Shown in pieces: positions 17,236 to 26,955 of a DNA stretch of 64,000 nt (position 1 is the stretch's first letter; the number at the start of each line of letters is the position of its first letter). A program made the position numbers and the translations under genes. The notes beneath the pieces were generated by a model. That model saw only the letters and a program-made list of their open reading frames with translations, did not search any database and had not been told where the DNA came from. Where the stretch lies: NCBI GenBank assembly GCA_965227145.1, contig OZ245730.1, positions 1,116,001 to 1,180,000 of the forward strand, written 5' to 3'. This DNA comes from JACKAQ01 sp965227145. Its GTDB lineage: Bacteria; Calditrichota; Calditrichia; RBG-13-44-9; J075.

Positions 17236-18750
17236 TCATTCATTAACGCCCAGCTTAACCAATTTGGGTTTGGGATCTTCAAAATCCGGATCAACAGCCA
17301 ACGATTTTTTGAAATAGCGAATCGCATTCAATGTATCGCCCTCCGCCAATAACGCATCTCCAAAACTGTCGTAAACGTTCGGTGATTCCGGAAATTCATC
17401 AATGTTGAATTGAAACACTTCTTTTGCAAGGTCAAATTTGCCCGCCTCGATCAGGCTGTGCCCCAACGTGTTTAATACATACTCTCCGCTTTGATATTTA
17501 TCTGTAGAATCGCTCTTTAATTTATGCCATAAAACTTTGGCAGAATCGATGCCATTTTTGGCCATTTGATCGCCAAAAGGGAATCTGCCAGATACTTTGT
17601 AATCTTTAATCCCCAAATCCAATATCACTTCGATGGTTGCATTGGCAATTCGAGCCGTTCGGGAACTGTTGCGATTTGCTATGACAACAATGCTGATTTC
17701 TTCTTCAGGATACAAGATTAACTGGGTTTCGAATCCGGTATCTTCACCGGTATGAAGGATTGTTTTTTTACCGGCATATTCCTGCAGAAACCAGCCCAAC
17801 CCGATTTTTCCGCCCCAGGGCGTATCAAATTCGGGCTGAAACAGCCGGGCAAATGTCGATGGTTTTAAAATTTCAGGGTGATTTAACTTGCTGTAATTTA
17901 AATTGATAATGCCCCACTTACACATGTCCACAACATTGGAATGAAGCGTTGAACTGGGTGCGTGTTTTCTATTGTATGGGTAATGCTGCCAACGTTCTGT
18001 TGTTAGTCTGAGCAGATGTGCTGCCGCCCAGTTATCCGGCAGATAATCGGGTTTCAAATACGTGCTGGCACGCATTCCCGTTGGGTTTAAAACATGCTGT
18101 TGCATGTAATCTTCAAACGACATTCCCGAAACTTTGGCAATCACATCACCCAGGCATTCGAAGCCGGGGTTGCTGTATGTGAATTGGCTGCCGGATGGAA
18201 ATAAAAGCTTTTCGCCAGCAATGCTCCGGACGTATTTCTCCAATGCATCATCAGCAAAAGAAGGATTTTCCCAATCATAGCTACCCGTAGTTATGGGCAA
18301 CCCGGAAGTATGGGTCAACAAATGCCTGATGGTAACCGTTTCGTGGCCGTTTTCCGCCAGTTTAAAATAGGGCAGATATTTTACAACCGGATCGTCCAAA
18401 CGGAGTTTACCTTTTTCAACCAGTTGTAAAATTGCCGTTGCCACAAACGGTTTCGAAATGGATGCCATGTGGTAAACGGTATGAATGGAAGCTTCCTTTT
18501 TGGTTTCGATATCTTCAAAACCAAATGCCTTTGCGTAAATGATTTCCGTCCCTTTTGTTACGCCAATGGCAACGCTCACACATTTATGGTCATTCATAAT
18601 GCGTCGAATATACGGCGTTAGCTCGTCTTCCAATTTCTGTCCGATGGGACCGGATATGATTTCGTCCGGCAATTTTCCCGGTTCCGTCTGACATGAAACC
18701 AACAGTAGCAAAATGAATGGTATTTGTGCGAAATATTTTAAATTAGGCAA
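17236..18750 (-). CDS. Beta-lactamase-family serine hydrolase lipoprotein with C-terminal repeats
   Basis: This 504-residue exported lipoprotein has the lipobox LVSC (Cys20). The serine beta-lactamase/penicillin-binding fold (class C/AmpH-like family) is shown by S97-I-S-K100 (SxxK), the YSN motif (Tyr-x-Asn) in QFTYSNPGFECLG, and HTG in ILHTGEDTGFE as the KTG equivalent. The last 80 residues contain TPR-like helices (YVLNTLGHSLIEAGKFDLAKEVF, then NVYDSFGDALLAEGDTLNAI). Such proteins act as esterases or D-amino-acid peptidases far more often than as antibiotic-resistance enzymes. The gene follows a TonB receptor gene by 39 bases on the same strand and is probably cotranscribed with it. Confidence 0.88.
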   Translation of the reverse strand: MPNLKYFAQIPFILLLLVSCQTEPGKLPDEIISGPIGQKLEDELTPYIRRIMNDHKCVSVAIGVTKGTEIIYAKAFGFEDIETKKEASIHTVYHMASISKPFVATAILQLVEKGKLRLDDPVVKYLPYFKLAENGHETVTIRHLLTHTSGLPITTGSYDWENPSFADDALEKYVRSIAGEKLLFPSGSQFTYSNPGFECLGDVIAKVSGMSFEDYMQQHVLNPTGMRASTYLKPDYLPDNWAAAHLLRLTTERWQHYPYNRKHAPSSTLHSNVVDMCKWGIINLNYSKLNHPEILKPSTFARLFQPEFDTPWGGKIGLGWFLQEYAGKKTILHTGEDTGFETQLILYPEEEISIVVIANRNSSRTARIANATIEVILDLGIKDYKVSGRFPFGDQMAKNGIDSAKVLWHKLKSDSTDKYQSGEYVLNTLGHSLIEAGKFDLAKEVFQFNIDEFPESPNVYDSFGDALLAEGDTLNAIRYFKKSLAVDPDFEDPKPKLVKLGVNE

Positions 18751-18789
18751 TATGGTAGTCTCCGGTAAGCGATGCGTTTCTTTGGTAGT

Positions 18790-21216
18790 TTACAGTTTAA
18801 CCGTCAAGCCCAGCGATGGAACGATCGGCCATAATTCGACTTCCTCACGATTGGGTAATCCCTGACGGGTAAATCGATAGCTGTAGCCATAAATATTTTT
18901 AAAATTGAGCAGGTTACTGATATCCAGAAACGCAACCACCCGCGCACGGCTGATGGTAAATTCCCGGCTCAGCCGGACGTCCAGCCGTTTGTATGCCGGT
19001 AGATGTTCGGCGTTGGTTTCGCCCGGCACCCATAACCAGCGATTGGCGGCATCATCAAATGTGGCGATCAACGGAGTGTAGGCAAATCCGCTGCCGTAAA
19101 ATGCCCGGAAATTGAATTTCCAGCCGCTGCCCAGTTGCACATCGCCGACTGCCGACAGCGTGTGACGCTGGTCGGTATATCGCGGAAACGCACCGCGATC
19201 GTCGTCGATCAAATCTTCTTTTGCGCTGAGCAAACCGTAGCTCAGCCAACCGTAAAAACGTTTCATCGACAGCACTGCGTGCAGGTCAATGCCTTTCACA
19301 AAACCGGTGGCGTCGTTCCGGCGGGTGTAAAAAATGTTGCCGTCGCCGCCGATTTCGGAATGGATCAAATCGTCGTAATCCTTGTAATAGCTTTCGATAC
19401 GCAGCCGGAGGTTGTCGCTGCTGTTGCCGGTATTCAGCAAAAATCCGCGCTCCAGACTGAGAATATAATGAGTTGCGCGAATCGCCTGTGTGTTCGTATC
19501 CGATGCCACCGGCGAGGCAATTTGCCGGTAAATCGGCGATTGGTAATAATGCCCCCACGCGCCGCGAACTGTCCACTTGCCCAAACCACTGTATGACGCG
19601 CTGATCCGCGGACTGATGTTCACATCTCTGTTGATATCGAAATAATCCACTCGCCCGCCGATGCTGAGCAGCAGCTTGTCCGATGCCTGCCAAACGTCCT
19701 CCAGATAACCCGCCAGCTTGTATGAATCCGCCCGGATTTGCTGATCCGCCGGATCGATGTAATTGTTGTCGATAACGTTCACCGTTGTGTCGGGATAATT
19801 CTCAAAATCGAAGCGCTCGGTGATCGTTTCCCGATCCAGTTGATCCTGCTGATAGCGAATATCCTGATAGCTAACGCCCGCTTTCAACTGGTGAAACGGG
19901 TGGATTTGCGCGTCGATAACTGATTTCAACTCCAGCGTTTTGATGCGCAAATCGTTCTCTTCGATATCATCCACATCGATTCTGTAAAAATAATTCTGAC
20001 TGGCTTCGATGGCCACATTGCGATTGAAAATTTCGTGATAACGCTCCTCTTCCAACTGATCGTAATACGAGACTTCGGTGCGCAGCAACAGGTTTTTGCC
20101 GATAAAATTGACGCTCTGCAAATCGAATAAATTGCTGAAATAGCGCGCCTTTTCGTTCTCTTCGTCGTATCGCGTTTCGGTGAAATTTGCCGGTTCACCC
20201 TGGACCGTGCCTGTTCCGGTGAACGGCCCGATAGTTTCGATTTGCGGATCAATCCGGAAATCATCGCCGGCGTGAATAAATTCGAACAGCAGCTTGTTTT
20301 TCGGCGTGATGTAAAACGAGGTAACGCCCTGAATATCGTAAAATGAGGGGCGCGCGCCGTCCTCCACATCCAACAGCGACAGCACATATTCGAGATAGCT
20401 TTTGCGCAGCCCGAGAATAAACGAGCCGCGGGAACTGAGCGGTCCTTCGATGTAGCCATCGAGATTGGTCATGCTGAGCGTTGCGGCGCCGGTGTAGCGT
20501 TCCCGGTTGCCTTCGCGATATTCGATGTTCAGCACAGAGCTGGCGCGATCGCCGTAACGCGCACTGAATCCGCCGGTCATCAGATCAACCTTACGCATCA
20601 AATCGACGTTAAAAATGCCAATGCTGGCGTTGTCCGCCTCCTTCACGTGAAAGGGTTCATACACCTGCGCGCCGTTGACGAGCACCAGATTTTCATCAAA
20701 ATTGCCGCCGCGAACGTTGAATTTTGCACTGAATTCGTTATTGGCGGAGATGCCCGGCAACGCCTGAATGGAGCGCATCACATCCGGCACAATGCTGGAT
20801 ATCTCACGCACCCGCTCGCTTTGCAGCGATGTGCTGCTCACTTGTGCAGACCCGTCATCGCCGGGATTGGTGTAAACAGTTACTTCCTGCAGCAAAACGC
20901 CGGTCGGGATGAGCGCGATGCTCAGGGTTTTCCCGGCATTCGCAACGGTGATTTGTGCGGTTTCGGTTTTGTATCCGATAAAGCTGAATTGCAATTGATA
21001 ATCGCCATTTGCCAGCGAAAGGAAAAATTGCCCGTTTTCACCGGCGGATGTGCCGATCGATTGCCCGAGCACTTCCACATTGGCAAAAGCCAGCGGTTCA
21101 TTGGTGGATTGATCGCGAATGACACCCGAAACCGGATACGGTTGCGCGAGTAGCGAAATCGGGAAAATGGATGTAAAAATGATAAAAAATAATTGGGCGA
21201 AGCGGTTGTTTATCAT
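18790..21216 (-). CDS. TonB-dependent outer-membrane receptor with CarboxypepD_reg-like domain
   Basis: This 808-residue receptor has a signal peptide (LFFIIFTSIFPISLLAQ), a CarboxypepD_reg-like domain at about 25-110 (GVIRDQSTNEPLAFANVEVL, GYKTETAQI), a plug at about 130-240 (VPDVMRSIQALPGIS, FNVRGGNFDENLVLVNG, MTGGFSARYGDRASSVLNI) and a long beta-barrel. The layout matches Bacteroidota-type receptors that lack a SusD partner. It would import an unknown ligand with TonB energy. The downstream serine hydrolase lipoprotein gene (39 bases away) probably belongs to the same transcript and may process the ligand. It is upstream-flanked by the haloperoxidase terminator at 21340-21369. Confidence 0.9.
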   Translation of the reverse strand: MINNRFAQLFFIIFTSIFPISLLAQPYPVSGVIRDQSTNEPLAFANVEVLGQSIGTSAGENGQFFLSLANGDYQLQFSFIGYKTETAQITVANAGKTLSIALIPTGVLLQEVTVYTNPGDDGSAQVSSTSLQSERVREISSIVPDVMRSIQALPGISANNEFSAKFNVRGGNFDENLVLVNGAQVYEPFHVKEADNASIGIFNVDLMRKVDLMTGGFSARYGDRASSVLNIEYREGNRERYTGAATLSMTNLDGYIEGPLSSRGSFILGLRKSYLEYVLSLLDVEDGARPSFYDIQGVTSFYITPKNKLLFEFIHAGDDFRIDPQIETIGPFTGTGTVQGEPANFTETRYDEENEKARYFSNLFDLQSVNFIGKNLLLRTEVSYYDQLEEERYHEIFNRNVAIEASQNYFYRIDVDDIEENDLRIKTLELKSVIDAQIHPFHQLKAGVSYQDIRYQQDQLDRETITERFDFENYPDTTVNVIDNNYIDPADQQIRADSYKLAGYLEDVWQASDKLLLSIGGRVDYFDINRDVNISPRISASYSGLGKWTVRGAWGHYYQSPIYRQIASPVASDTNTQAIRATHYILSLERGFLLNTGNSSDNLRLRIESYYKDYDDLIHSEIGGDGNIFYTRRNDATGFVKGIDLHAVLSMKRFYGWLSYGLLSAKEDLIDDDRGAFPRYTDQRHTLSAVGDVQLGSGWKFNFRAFYGSGFAYTPLIATFDDAANRWLWVPGETNAEHLPAYKRLDVRLSREFTISRARVVAFLDISNLLNFKNIYGYSYRFTRQGLPNREEVELWPIVPSLGLTVKL

Positions 21217-21339
21217 GGATTTGTCCGGGTAATTGTTGCCGATAAATCACTATGAAGCGTATGGAATATACGGCAAATACTACGCCGGAACAGCGGGAAT
21301 GTTGCGAAAAGGGGAGGAGCGCTTGTTTATTGCAACGGT

Positions 21340-21369
21340 AAAAAAGAGGGCGCGTCATCGCCGCGCCCC
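21340..21369 (-). terminator. Intrinsic terminator after haloperoxidase-like gene
   Basis: A 7-bp GC-only stem (21348-21354 with 21362-21368) has a 7-base loop. On the minus strand it is followed by a run of T residues (complement of 21340-21345). It lies 30 bases past the stop of the gene at 21399. Confidence 0.8.
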
Positions 21370-21398
21370 AACAATTTTTTTCCATTTATTCATCAATT

Positions 21399-22724
21399 TT
21401 AATTAACCGGCTTCAGGAAATTGTCAATCGCATAATTGCCGATGGTTGTGCCGAGTGTGTTGCCCTCAACCGAATCGTATCGAAAATGGATACCGAGATA
21501 GACCCGCGACATCGAGCATTCCATCGCGGCGGATGAAAAGCCGGTGAACGAGCGCGTTGGCGGATGCATCTCAATTTTTGGAGAAAACGGTCCGGCTTCA
21601 TCCACCATTTTCGTGGTCATCGTGAAAGCATACGCATCGCCAAAAGTATTGGCGAGCGCAGACATTGCCGCAGCGCTGGCGCAACCGTGTGCGGACGGAT
21701 ATGACGGAAATGCATACGTATGTTTGTGCAAATTATTCCAATCCGTTTCCGGCTCCGTATCGGGATTACCGTCGTTTTCCGCCCAGCGAATGGCGGTGTA
21801 TGGCCGCCAGTGGTTGTAAAAAAATTTGTTGTCAAAAACGTTGATGTAGGCATCGTAAATGCTCATGTTGAGCAGGGCAAACATTCGCGCCGCTTTCCAC
21901 AAATTAAGATGCGCTTTCATCGTGAGATCGCGGGCGAGGCGGTTGTGCGAGTTTTCCACGAAATCTTTCCACCACATCGCCAAATGCGCCTGATCTGCAG
22001 TGCGGATTTTGCTGTCATTTCTGCCGACTTCTTTTACTTCGTTGAAGGCTTTTGTATAGGCATCGCTGGTGATTTCCGGCGGTGGCGGCGAGCGAAACTG
22101 GTCCGGCGATTTGAGCATAAACGGCTTTGCCACTGCCCAACCGGCGCCAAACACAAATCCTTCCGGCGTGTCGCTGTGTTCATTAAATTCGGCGTAAACA
22201 CCCGGACCCATCGGATGCCACTGGTATTCGGCTTCGCCGTTCCATCTATCACCTTTCCGCGATTCGAGAAGGGTTGCTGCTGACGCCTTCCCAAGTTCAA
22301 TTCCGGCAGTTTTCGCAGCGCTTTCCTCGATGGCATTCAGCCAGATGTTTAATTCGGCTTCCATTTCTGGACGTTTATCCGGGTATTGATCAACAGCGAT
22401 TTCAAATGCTGCCTGGGCTGCCGCCGCCATCGGATCAGCATCCGGTGTTTCGCCGGAGAAAGCATATCGGAAATACACCGGATGGATGGTATTTAGCGCA
22501 TCGTGGATGGCGATGCTCATCATCGCGGTTGATCGTAAACCTTTTAAAGTCAACAGCTTATCCTCATCTACTGCCGTTGCCATAATCCGTTCATTCCACG
22601 ATGCAACAATATCTCCGCTGTAATCCGAAACGGCTGTTTTTTTCTGCACGCAACCTGAAATAAATATCAGGCATACGAAAAAAATTACGAAACCATTCCA
22701 ATTGATTTTGACGTAATTATTCAT
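21399..22724 (-). CDS. Vanadium-dependent haloperoxidase-like PAP2 lipoprotein
   Basis: This 441-residue exported lipoprotein has the lipobox ISGC (Cys25). It belongs to the vanadium chloroperoxidase/PAP2 superfamily. The vanadate or phosphate pocket is seen as K300 and R307 (KFFYNHWRP), S344-A345-H346 (YPSAHG), and R407 with H413 (SRVYLGIH). These spacings match the fungal chloroperoxidase residues, with SAH in place of SGH. It could oxidise halides with H2O2 or act as a phosphatase; the vanadium-type spacing (K-x6-R) and a long N-terminal helical domain (residues 40-290) favour the former fold. Its location on the membrane and the adjacent TonB receptor are notable. It is transcribed alone, with a terminator downstream. 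Confidence 0.87.
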   Translation of the reverse strand: MNNYVKINWNGFVIFFVCLIFISGCVQKKTAVSDYSGDIVASWNERIMATAVDEDKLLTLKGLRSTAMMSIAIHDALNTIHPVYFRYAFSGETPDADPMAAAAQAAFEIAVDQYPDKRPEMEAELNIWLNAIEESAAKTAGIELGKASAATLLESRKGDRWNGEAEYQWHPMGPGVYAEFNEHSDTPEGFVFGAGWAVAKPFMLKSPDQFRSPPPPEITSDAYTKAFNEVKEVGRNDSKIRTADQAHLAMWWKDFVENSHNRLARDLTMKAHLNLWKAARMFALLNMSIYDAYINVFDNKFFYNHWRPYTAIRWAENDGNPDTEPETDWNNLHKHTYAFPSYPSAHGCASAAAMSALANTFGDAYAFTMTTKMVDEAGPFSPKIEMHPPTRSFTGFSSAAMECSMSRVYLGIHFRYDSVEGNTLGTTIGNYAIDNFLKPVN

Positions 22725-23094
22725 CCAAAAGCCTCCTCAGTGAATGACGTTTTTGATTTATTCGATGACGAATCGGGATAAACGATCGGGTGCTTTCAAT
22801 AGTGGCAGAGAAAAATGCGTAGGAGTTTAGAAGCTATATTTTCGCAAAAATAAAGTTGTCGGTTGCGATTGCGTTGAGATTCGCATCTTTAGCTCAGATA
22901 ATGTACTTCAAAATATTTATGAAAGTAGCAAAAAAGGAGTGATCGCACCACTCCACGAAGATGGGGGGAAGTGTTGGGTGTTAACGTGCGGAAGTGTTAT
23001 CGGAAAAATGTGTCCAAGTGCCTGGTGTTTATGTGTCAAAAAAACAACACGTTAACACCAAAACACTTGAACACAATAACACGTGATCTGGTGC
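22725..23094. repeat. Intergenic region with long imperfect inverted repeat
   Basis: This 370-base gap holds an inverted repeat: 22969-22988 pairs with 23048-23068 (GTGTTAACGTG and CACGTTAACAC cores, one indel). Between and beside the arms, GTGTT and AACAC words recur, and the outer 23067-23085 segment is a degenerate inverted copy of 22985-23020. It lies 3' of the GH2 gene and could act as a terminator or be a dispersed repeat. No gene is seen. Confidence 0.55.
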
Positions 23095-24906
23095 TCAGCG
23101 CTGCTGATAGAATTGTTGCAAAATATAAAACGCCTGCTTTTTCTCACCTTTTTCGGAGAGCAATCCTTTGCGATTCCAGCCGTCCTGAATGCCGGGGAGC
23201 GGGCGACGCGGTGAGCGGAAATCGACCAAAATCCACGGAGAAAATCCCTGCAATTGATCGATTTTTTCGATCATTTTCAGCGTTTCGGTGTAGAGATACG
23301 CTTGATATTCTTCCGTCCAGCGCGTCAATTTGTCACCGTGATGGCCATATTTGGCGCCCGCGCCAAATTCGGAAATCAGCACCGGTTTGTTTTGGGTGAT
23401 TTCCCAGCGAATGCTGCGGGCTTTGTCCGGCAGCCCGTCATACCAGCCGATGTATTGGTTGAAACTAAGCACATCCACCACCGACGCAAACGGATCATCG
23501 ATGGTGCGGGTGTTCGGTTTGCCATCCACATTTCGCTGCTCCAGCGCCGCGCTGATCAGCCGCGTCGGATCGAGTTGCCGCGCCAGTTTCGCCAGATTTG
23601 TCAGAAACGCGTTCCGTGCGTTGCTCGCCGGCGTTTCATTCGCCATCGACCAAATGATCACCGAAGCCCGGTTTTTGTCGCGGGAAATCATCGCGGTGAG
23701 CTGCGCCGAAGCGTTGTGATAGGTTGCCTCGTTTTCCCACAAAATAGTCCAGTACACCGGAATTTCTTCCCACACCAACAGCCCCATTTCGTCCGCCAGT
23801 CGCGGCATATTTTCGTTGTGGGGATAATGCGCCAGCCGCACAAAATTGCAGCCGAGTTCCTTCGCCCAGGTGAGCAACTGCCGGGCATCGGCTTCGGAAT
23901 GCGCCCGACCACCACGCAGCGGATTTTCTTCGTGAATGCTGATGCCTTTCAAAAATACCGGCGCTCCGTTGAGCAAAATTTTCGTTCCGCTGGTGGAAAT
24001 TGTGCGAAAGCCGATGCTGTCCCGCAATTCATTCGCGCCAAATGTGAGCCGCACGTCATACAATTTCGGATGCTCCGGCGACCAGAATTCGAGATTTTTT
24101 GCGTTCATCGACAGTTCCGCATAACCGCTGCGATCGGTGACGATCTCCTGCGCCAATCCTGCTTCCGGAATGCTCACGGAAATTGTTTTCTCCGCGATAT
24201 TTTCTCCGGACAGATGAACGTAACCCGTTATTTTTTCAGGATTTTCCGGGTCGAGTTGAATCCGGTAATCGCGGATAAAATTTGCGGGCGTTTCGATCAA
24301 TTTGACATCGCGGGTGATGCCGCCGTAATTCCACCAATCGGTGTTCAGCGTGGGAACGCCCTCGCGTTTGCGTTTGTTGTCCACTTTCACGATCAGAAAA
24401 TTATCCGTTTCGTTCAGCAAATGGGTGATTTCAAAATTGAACGGCGTGAATCCGCCGATGTGTTTGCCCAATTTTTTACCGTTGAGAAACACATCCGCTT
24501 CGTAATTCACCGCGCCAAAATAGAGAAAAACCCGGTTTTCCTCCGCCGTTTTGCGATAGTCGAACGCGGTTTTATACCAAATTGTGCCTTCGTAATAGAA
24601 CAGCTTTTCCTTTTGGGAATTCCAGTCGCCCGGCACGCGGATAACGTCCGATTGGTCGAAATCGTATTCCACCAAATCCGATTTGCTCTTTGGTTTTGCG
24701 TTCGTGAAATACGCGCCATTTCCGGGATTTTCGAAATTTTCAAATGCCTGATAGCGGTAATTGTAAAACCCGTTTTCATACGGATCGACGATGTAGTGCC
24801 AGTCGCCGTTCAAGCTGATGACCGCGCGATTGGCGGTGTTGGTAATCAGTTCATTTTGCGCAAACAGAACGAACGGCAGTAGTAAAATTGTGATCAGATT
24901 TCGCAT
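23095..24906 (-). CDS. Glycoside hydrolase family 2 beta-glycosidase
   Basis: This 603-residue secreted enzyme starts with a signal peptide (LITILLLPFVLFAQ). It has the GH2 order: a jelly-roll sugar-binding domain (about 30-210), an immunoglobulin-like domain (210-305), then the TIM barrel. The acid/base Glu is E424 in SMANETPAS and the nucleophile is E513 in PVLISEFGAGA. GISIHEENPLRGGR and AHYPHNE are the usual GH2 barrel signatures. It is closest in style to beta-glucuronidase or beta-galactosidase branches, but the sugar cannot be stated. It belongs with the GH5 and GH3 genes upstream on the same strand (216 bases to the GH5 stop), forming a small glycan-degradation cluster. Confidence 0.9.
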   Translation of the reverse strand: MRNLITILLLPFVLFAQNELITNTANRAVISLNGDWHYIVDPYENGFYNYRYQAFENFENPGNGAYFTNAKPKSKSDLVEYDFDQSDVIRVPGDWNSQKEKLFYYEGTIWYKTAFDYRKTAEENRVFLYFGAVNYEADVFLNGKKLGKHIGGFTPFNFEITHLLNETDNFLIVKVDNKRKREGVPTLNTDWWNYGGITRDVKLIETPANFIRDYRIQLDPENPEKITGYVHLSGENIAEKTISVSIPEAGLAQEIVTDRSGYAELSMNAKNLEFWSPEHPKLYDVRLTFGANELRDSIGFRTISTSGTKILLNGAPVFLKGISIHEENPLRGGRAHSEADARQLLTWAKELGCNFVRLAHYPHNENMPRLADEMGLLVWEEIPVYWTILWENEATYHNASAQLTAMISRDKNRASVIIWSMANETPASNARNAFLTNLAKLARQLDPTRLISAALEQRNVDGKPNTRTIDDPFASVVDVLSFNQYIGWYDGLPDKARSIRWEITQNKPVLISEFGAGAKYGHHGDKLTRWTEEYQAYLYTETLKMIEKIDQLQGFSPWILVDFRSPRRPLPGIQDGWNRKGLLSEKGEKKQAFYILQQFYQQR

Positions 24907-24994
24907 AAAAAGGCCTGTTTTTTCAGGATTTATGTTTATTTGCCACGGATTAATGCGGTTTCTTTCGGATTAAAAAATGGTGAATGGAAAATTG

Positions 24995-25072
24995 TCATTC
25001 TGAGGGCGTTTTTTTGCCCAAAGAATCTCAAATTCGGCATCGAGATTCTTCGCCTCCGGTTCAGAATGACAT
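24995..25072. repeat. Nested inverted repeat of dispersed type
   Basis: Outer arms TGTCATTCTGA and TCAGAATGACA (the latter at 25061-25071) enclose inner arms AAGAATCTC (25021-25029) and GAGATTCTT (25042-25050). Similar 'CATTC...GAATGAC' palindromes occur at other intergenic sites in this window. It lies between the GH5 and GH2 genes. Confidence 0.7.
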
Positions 25073-25121
25073 CAAAAAAATCCGTTTAAATCCGCTATAA
25101 TCTGCGGCAAAAAACGAACTT

Positions 25122-26774
25122 TTATTCCCCGACAGAAATCCAGTCCACCCAGATTTCGCCGGAAGTGATGGCAAGTTTGAGGGCGTTTTCGCCGGCAGCG
25201 AGTTTCGCAATCGACAGCGTCATTTCCTGCCATTCGCTGCCAAAATTCAACGATTCGGATTCGCCGTTCAGCGATACCTCAATCGTGGCGTTTTCGCCGG
25301 TTCTTTTTGCTTTCACCACAATGTTTGCCGATGGCAAACCGGTATTCCCGAAGCTGTAGCGAACCCACTCATCTTCTTTCAAAACAACACCTTGCTGCGA
25401 CAAATGATAATCTTCCCGGTGTTCAATCAGCGCGATCTGAACCGGCTCGTTCACCCGGTAAACCGCTGCACGCTGCGATGTGTCCGTCACGGAATAGGAA
25501 ACGCCGTAGCCCTCGTGCCCGTAATTTTCCGCCTCGATTTTCACCGGTGCGCGGCGCAAAATGCTGTTCACCACATCCGGGAAATAGACGCAATTTTGCA
25601 ATTTGATATTCTCGATCAATTCGTCAAATGCGCGTTGGGCGACATCCGCTGCGGGCTTTTCGGCGGCATCTTCGCCGCCACGGGAATACGCCGCAATCTG
25701 ATCCCAATCCGCCGGTTGATTGATGGAATATGGCGTGTTGCGCGTGTCCATTTTTTTCCACGGCCAAAACGACCAACCAATGTTGTTCGCCTCAAAATAT
25801 TGGGTGGTTGCCCAATAAATCGCGTTGCCTTTTTCACCGGTTTCGCCGACCCACACCGGTGTGTTCAGCGTGTCGCGCATTTTAATGTAATGCGAAATAT
25901 CGTTTAAATTATCCGGGCGATTCCAGCAATAATAATGGAACTGGTAAAACACATTATCATCAAACGGCTCGCCGAAAATCGACCAGTCGTTTGACCAGTT
26001 CACACCTTCCAGCGTGATCATGTGGTTGTTGTCCACTGCGCGAATGGCGGCGGTGATGCGCCGATACAGCGGCTCCACCAGATGCGCATATTTTTCCGCC
26101 GCACCGGTGTTGTGCGGCAGCGGTTCGTTGAGCAAATCATACGCCGCAACGGTCGGATTATCGCTGTAGCGTTTGGCGATTTTCACCCACAAATCGACGA
26201 GTCGATCCTGATTGCGCACATCCATGAACAGCTCCGGTTCGTCTGCCGGACTGTCGTCGATGTTCGCGCCGGTTTGTCCGCCAGGTGCACCGTGCATGTC
26301 GATGATCACGTAAAGATTGTGTTTTTCGCACCAGCTCACCAGACTGTCGATGAGCACAAAACTTTCCTCGATAAACTGCGCATTATCGCCTTCGCTGAGA
26401 AACAGCCGCGCATTCAGCGCCGGTCGAACAGAGTTGAATCCCAGTTCCGCGATGCGGGCGATATCCGCTTCGGTGATGTAATATTTACGGAATTGCTGCC
26501 AGAATTCCGCCGCTTTTTCCGCGCCGATCAAATCGCTGACAATCTTTTCGATTTTACGTGGACGGTCGCCCTCTTTGCCGAACTTCCACATATAGCCTTC
26601 GGGCAACAGCCAGTTGCCAAGCCCGACGCCGCGCAGCATAATTTTGTTGCCGTTGCCATCGACAATGTCTTGTCCGTTGGTGCGAAGGAATTGTTTTTCC
26701 TGCACTTGCGTATTGCAACCCATCGCCAAAACCAGGATGCAAACGATGCTCAAAAATGTTGCTGATTGTTTCAT
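25122..26774 (-). CDS. Glycoside hydrolase family 5 lipoprotein with C-terminal carbohydrate-binding module
   Basis: This 550-residue lipoprotein has the lipobox LAMGC (Cys20). The GH5 barrel opens with MLRGVGLGNWLLPEGYMW, like the GVNLGGWL opening of exo-beta-1,3-glucanases, and has catalytic E217 in YDLLNEPLP (acid/base) and E311 in VWVGETGEKG (nucleophile), with the H-x-Y motif FHYYCWN between. The last 150 residues (VKIEAENYGHEG, then EWVRYSF and NALKLAITSG) look like a CBM6/CBM35-type beta-sandwich. The gene is flanked by GH2 and GH3 genes on the same strand, so a beta-glucan, perhaps laminarin-like, is a fair guess for the substrate. This remains inference because GH5 covers many activities. 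Confidence 0.9.
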   Translation of the reverse strand: MKQSATFLSIVCILVLAMGCNTQVQEKQFLRTNGQDIVDGNGNKIMLRGVGLGNWLLPEGYMWKFGKEGDRPRKIEKIVSDLIGAEKAAEFWQQFRKYYITEADIARIAELGFNSVRPALNARLFLSEGDNAQFIEESFVLIDSLVSWCEKHNLYVIIDMHGAPGGQTGANIDDSPADEPELFMDVRNQDRLVDLWVKIAKRYSDNPTVAAYDLLNEPLPHNTGAAEKYAHLVEPLYRRITAAIRAVDNNHMITLEGVNWSNDWSIFGEPFDDNVFYQFHYYCWNRPDNLNDISHYIKMRDTLNTPVWVGETGEKGNAIYWATTQYFEANNIGWSFWPWKKMDTRNTPYSINQPADWDQIAAYSRGGEDAAEKPAADVAQRAFDELIENIKLQNCVYFPDVVNSILRRAPVKIEAENYGHEGYGVSYSVTDTSQRAAVYRVNEPVQIALIEHREDYHLSQQGVVLKEDEWVRYSFGNTGLPSANIVVKAKRTGENATIEVSLNGESESLNFGSEWQEMTLSIAKLAAGENALKLAITSGEIWVDWISVGE

Positions 26775-26832
26775 AAACCTGTCCTCATGGTGTGATACGG
26801 TCTGAGTTGAATGGTTTCCTGTGGAAAAATCA

Positions 26833-26893
26833 GGAGATTCCTGCCTTCGCAGTAATGACCCCTTTTGTCACCCCTGCGAAGGCAGGGGGCTCC
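26833..26893. repeat. Palindromic dispersed repeat pair (CCTGCCTTCGCAGG type)
   Basis: 26833-26859 and 26867-26893 are near-inverted copies (GGAGATTCCTGCC...GTAATGAC and GTCACCCCTGCGAAGG...GGCTCC). The same words occur at 30848-30910 and around 35795-35818. Confidence 0.75.
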
Positions 26894-26955
26894 CGGCAAA
26901 TTCCCCGAATATTAATTTTTGCACGATCAGAATCCGTAAAAATCCGCGACAATTA

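Noticed and set aside
23254..24882. Long open frame on the plus strand, 542 codons
   Set aside because: It is antisense to the GH2 gene, whose catalytic motifs and signal peptide are clear; the plus frame shows no family features and is a shadow.
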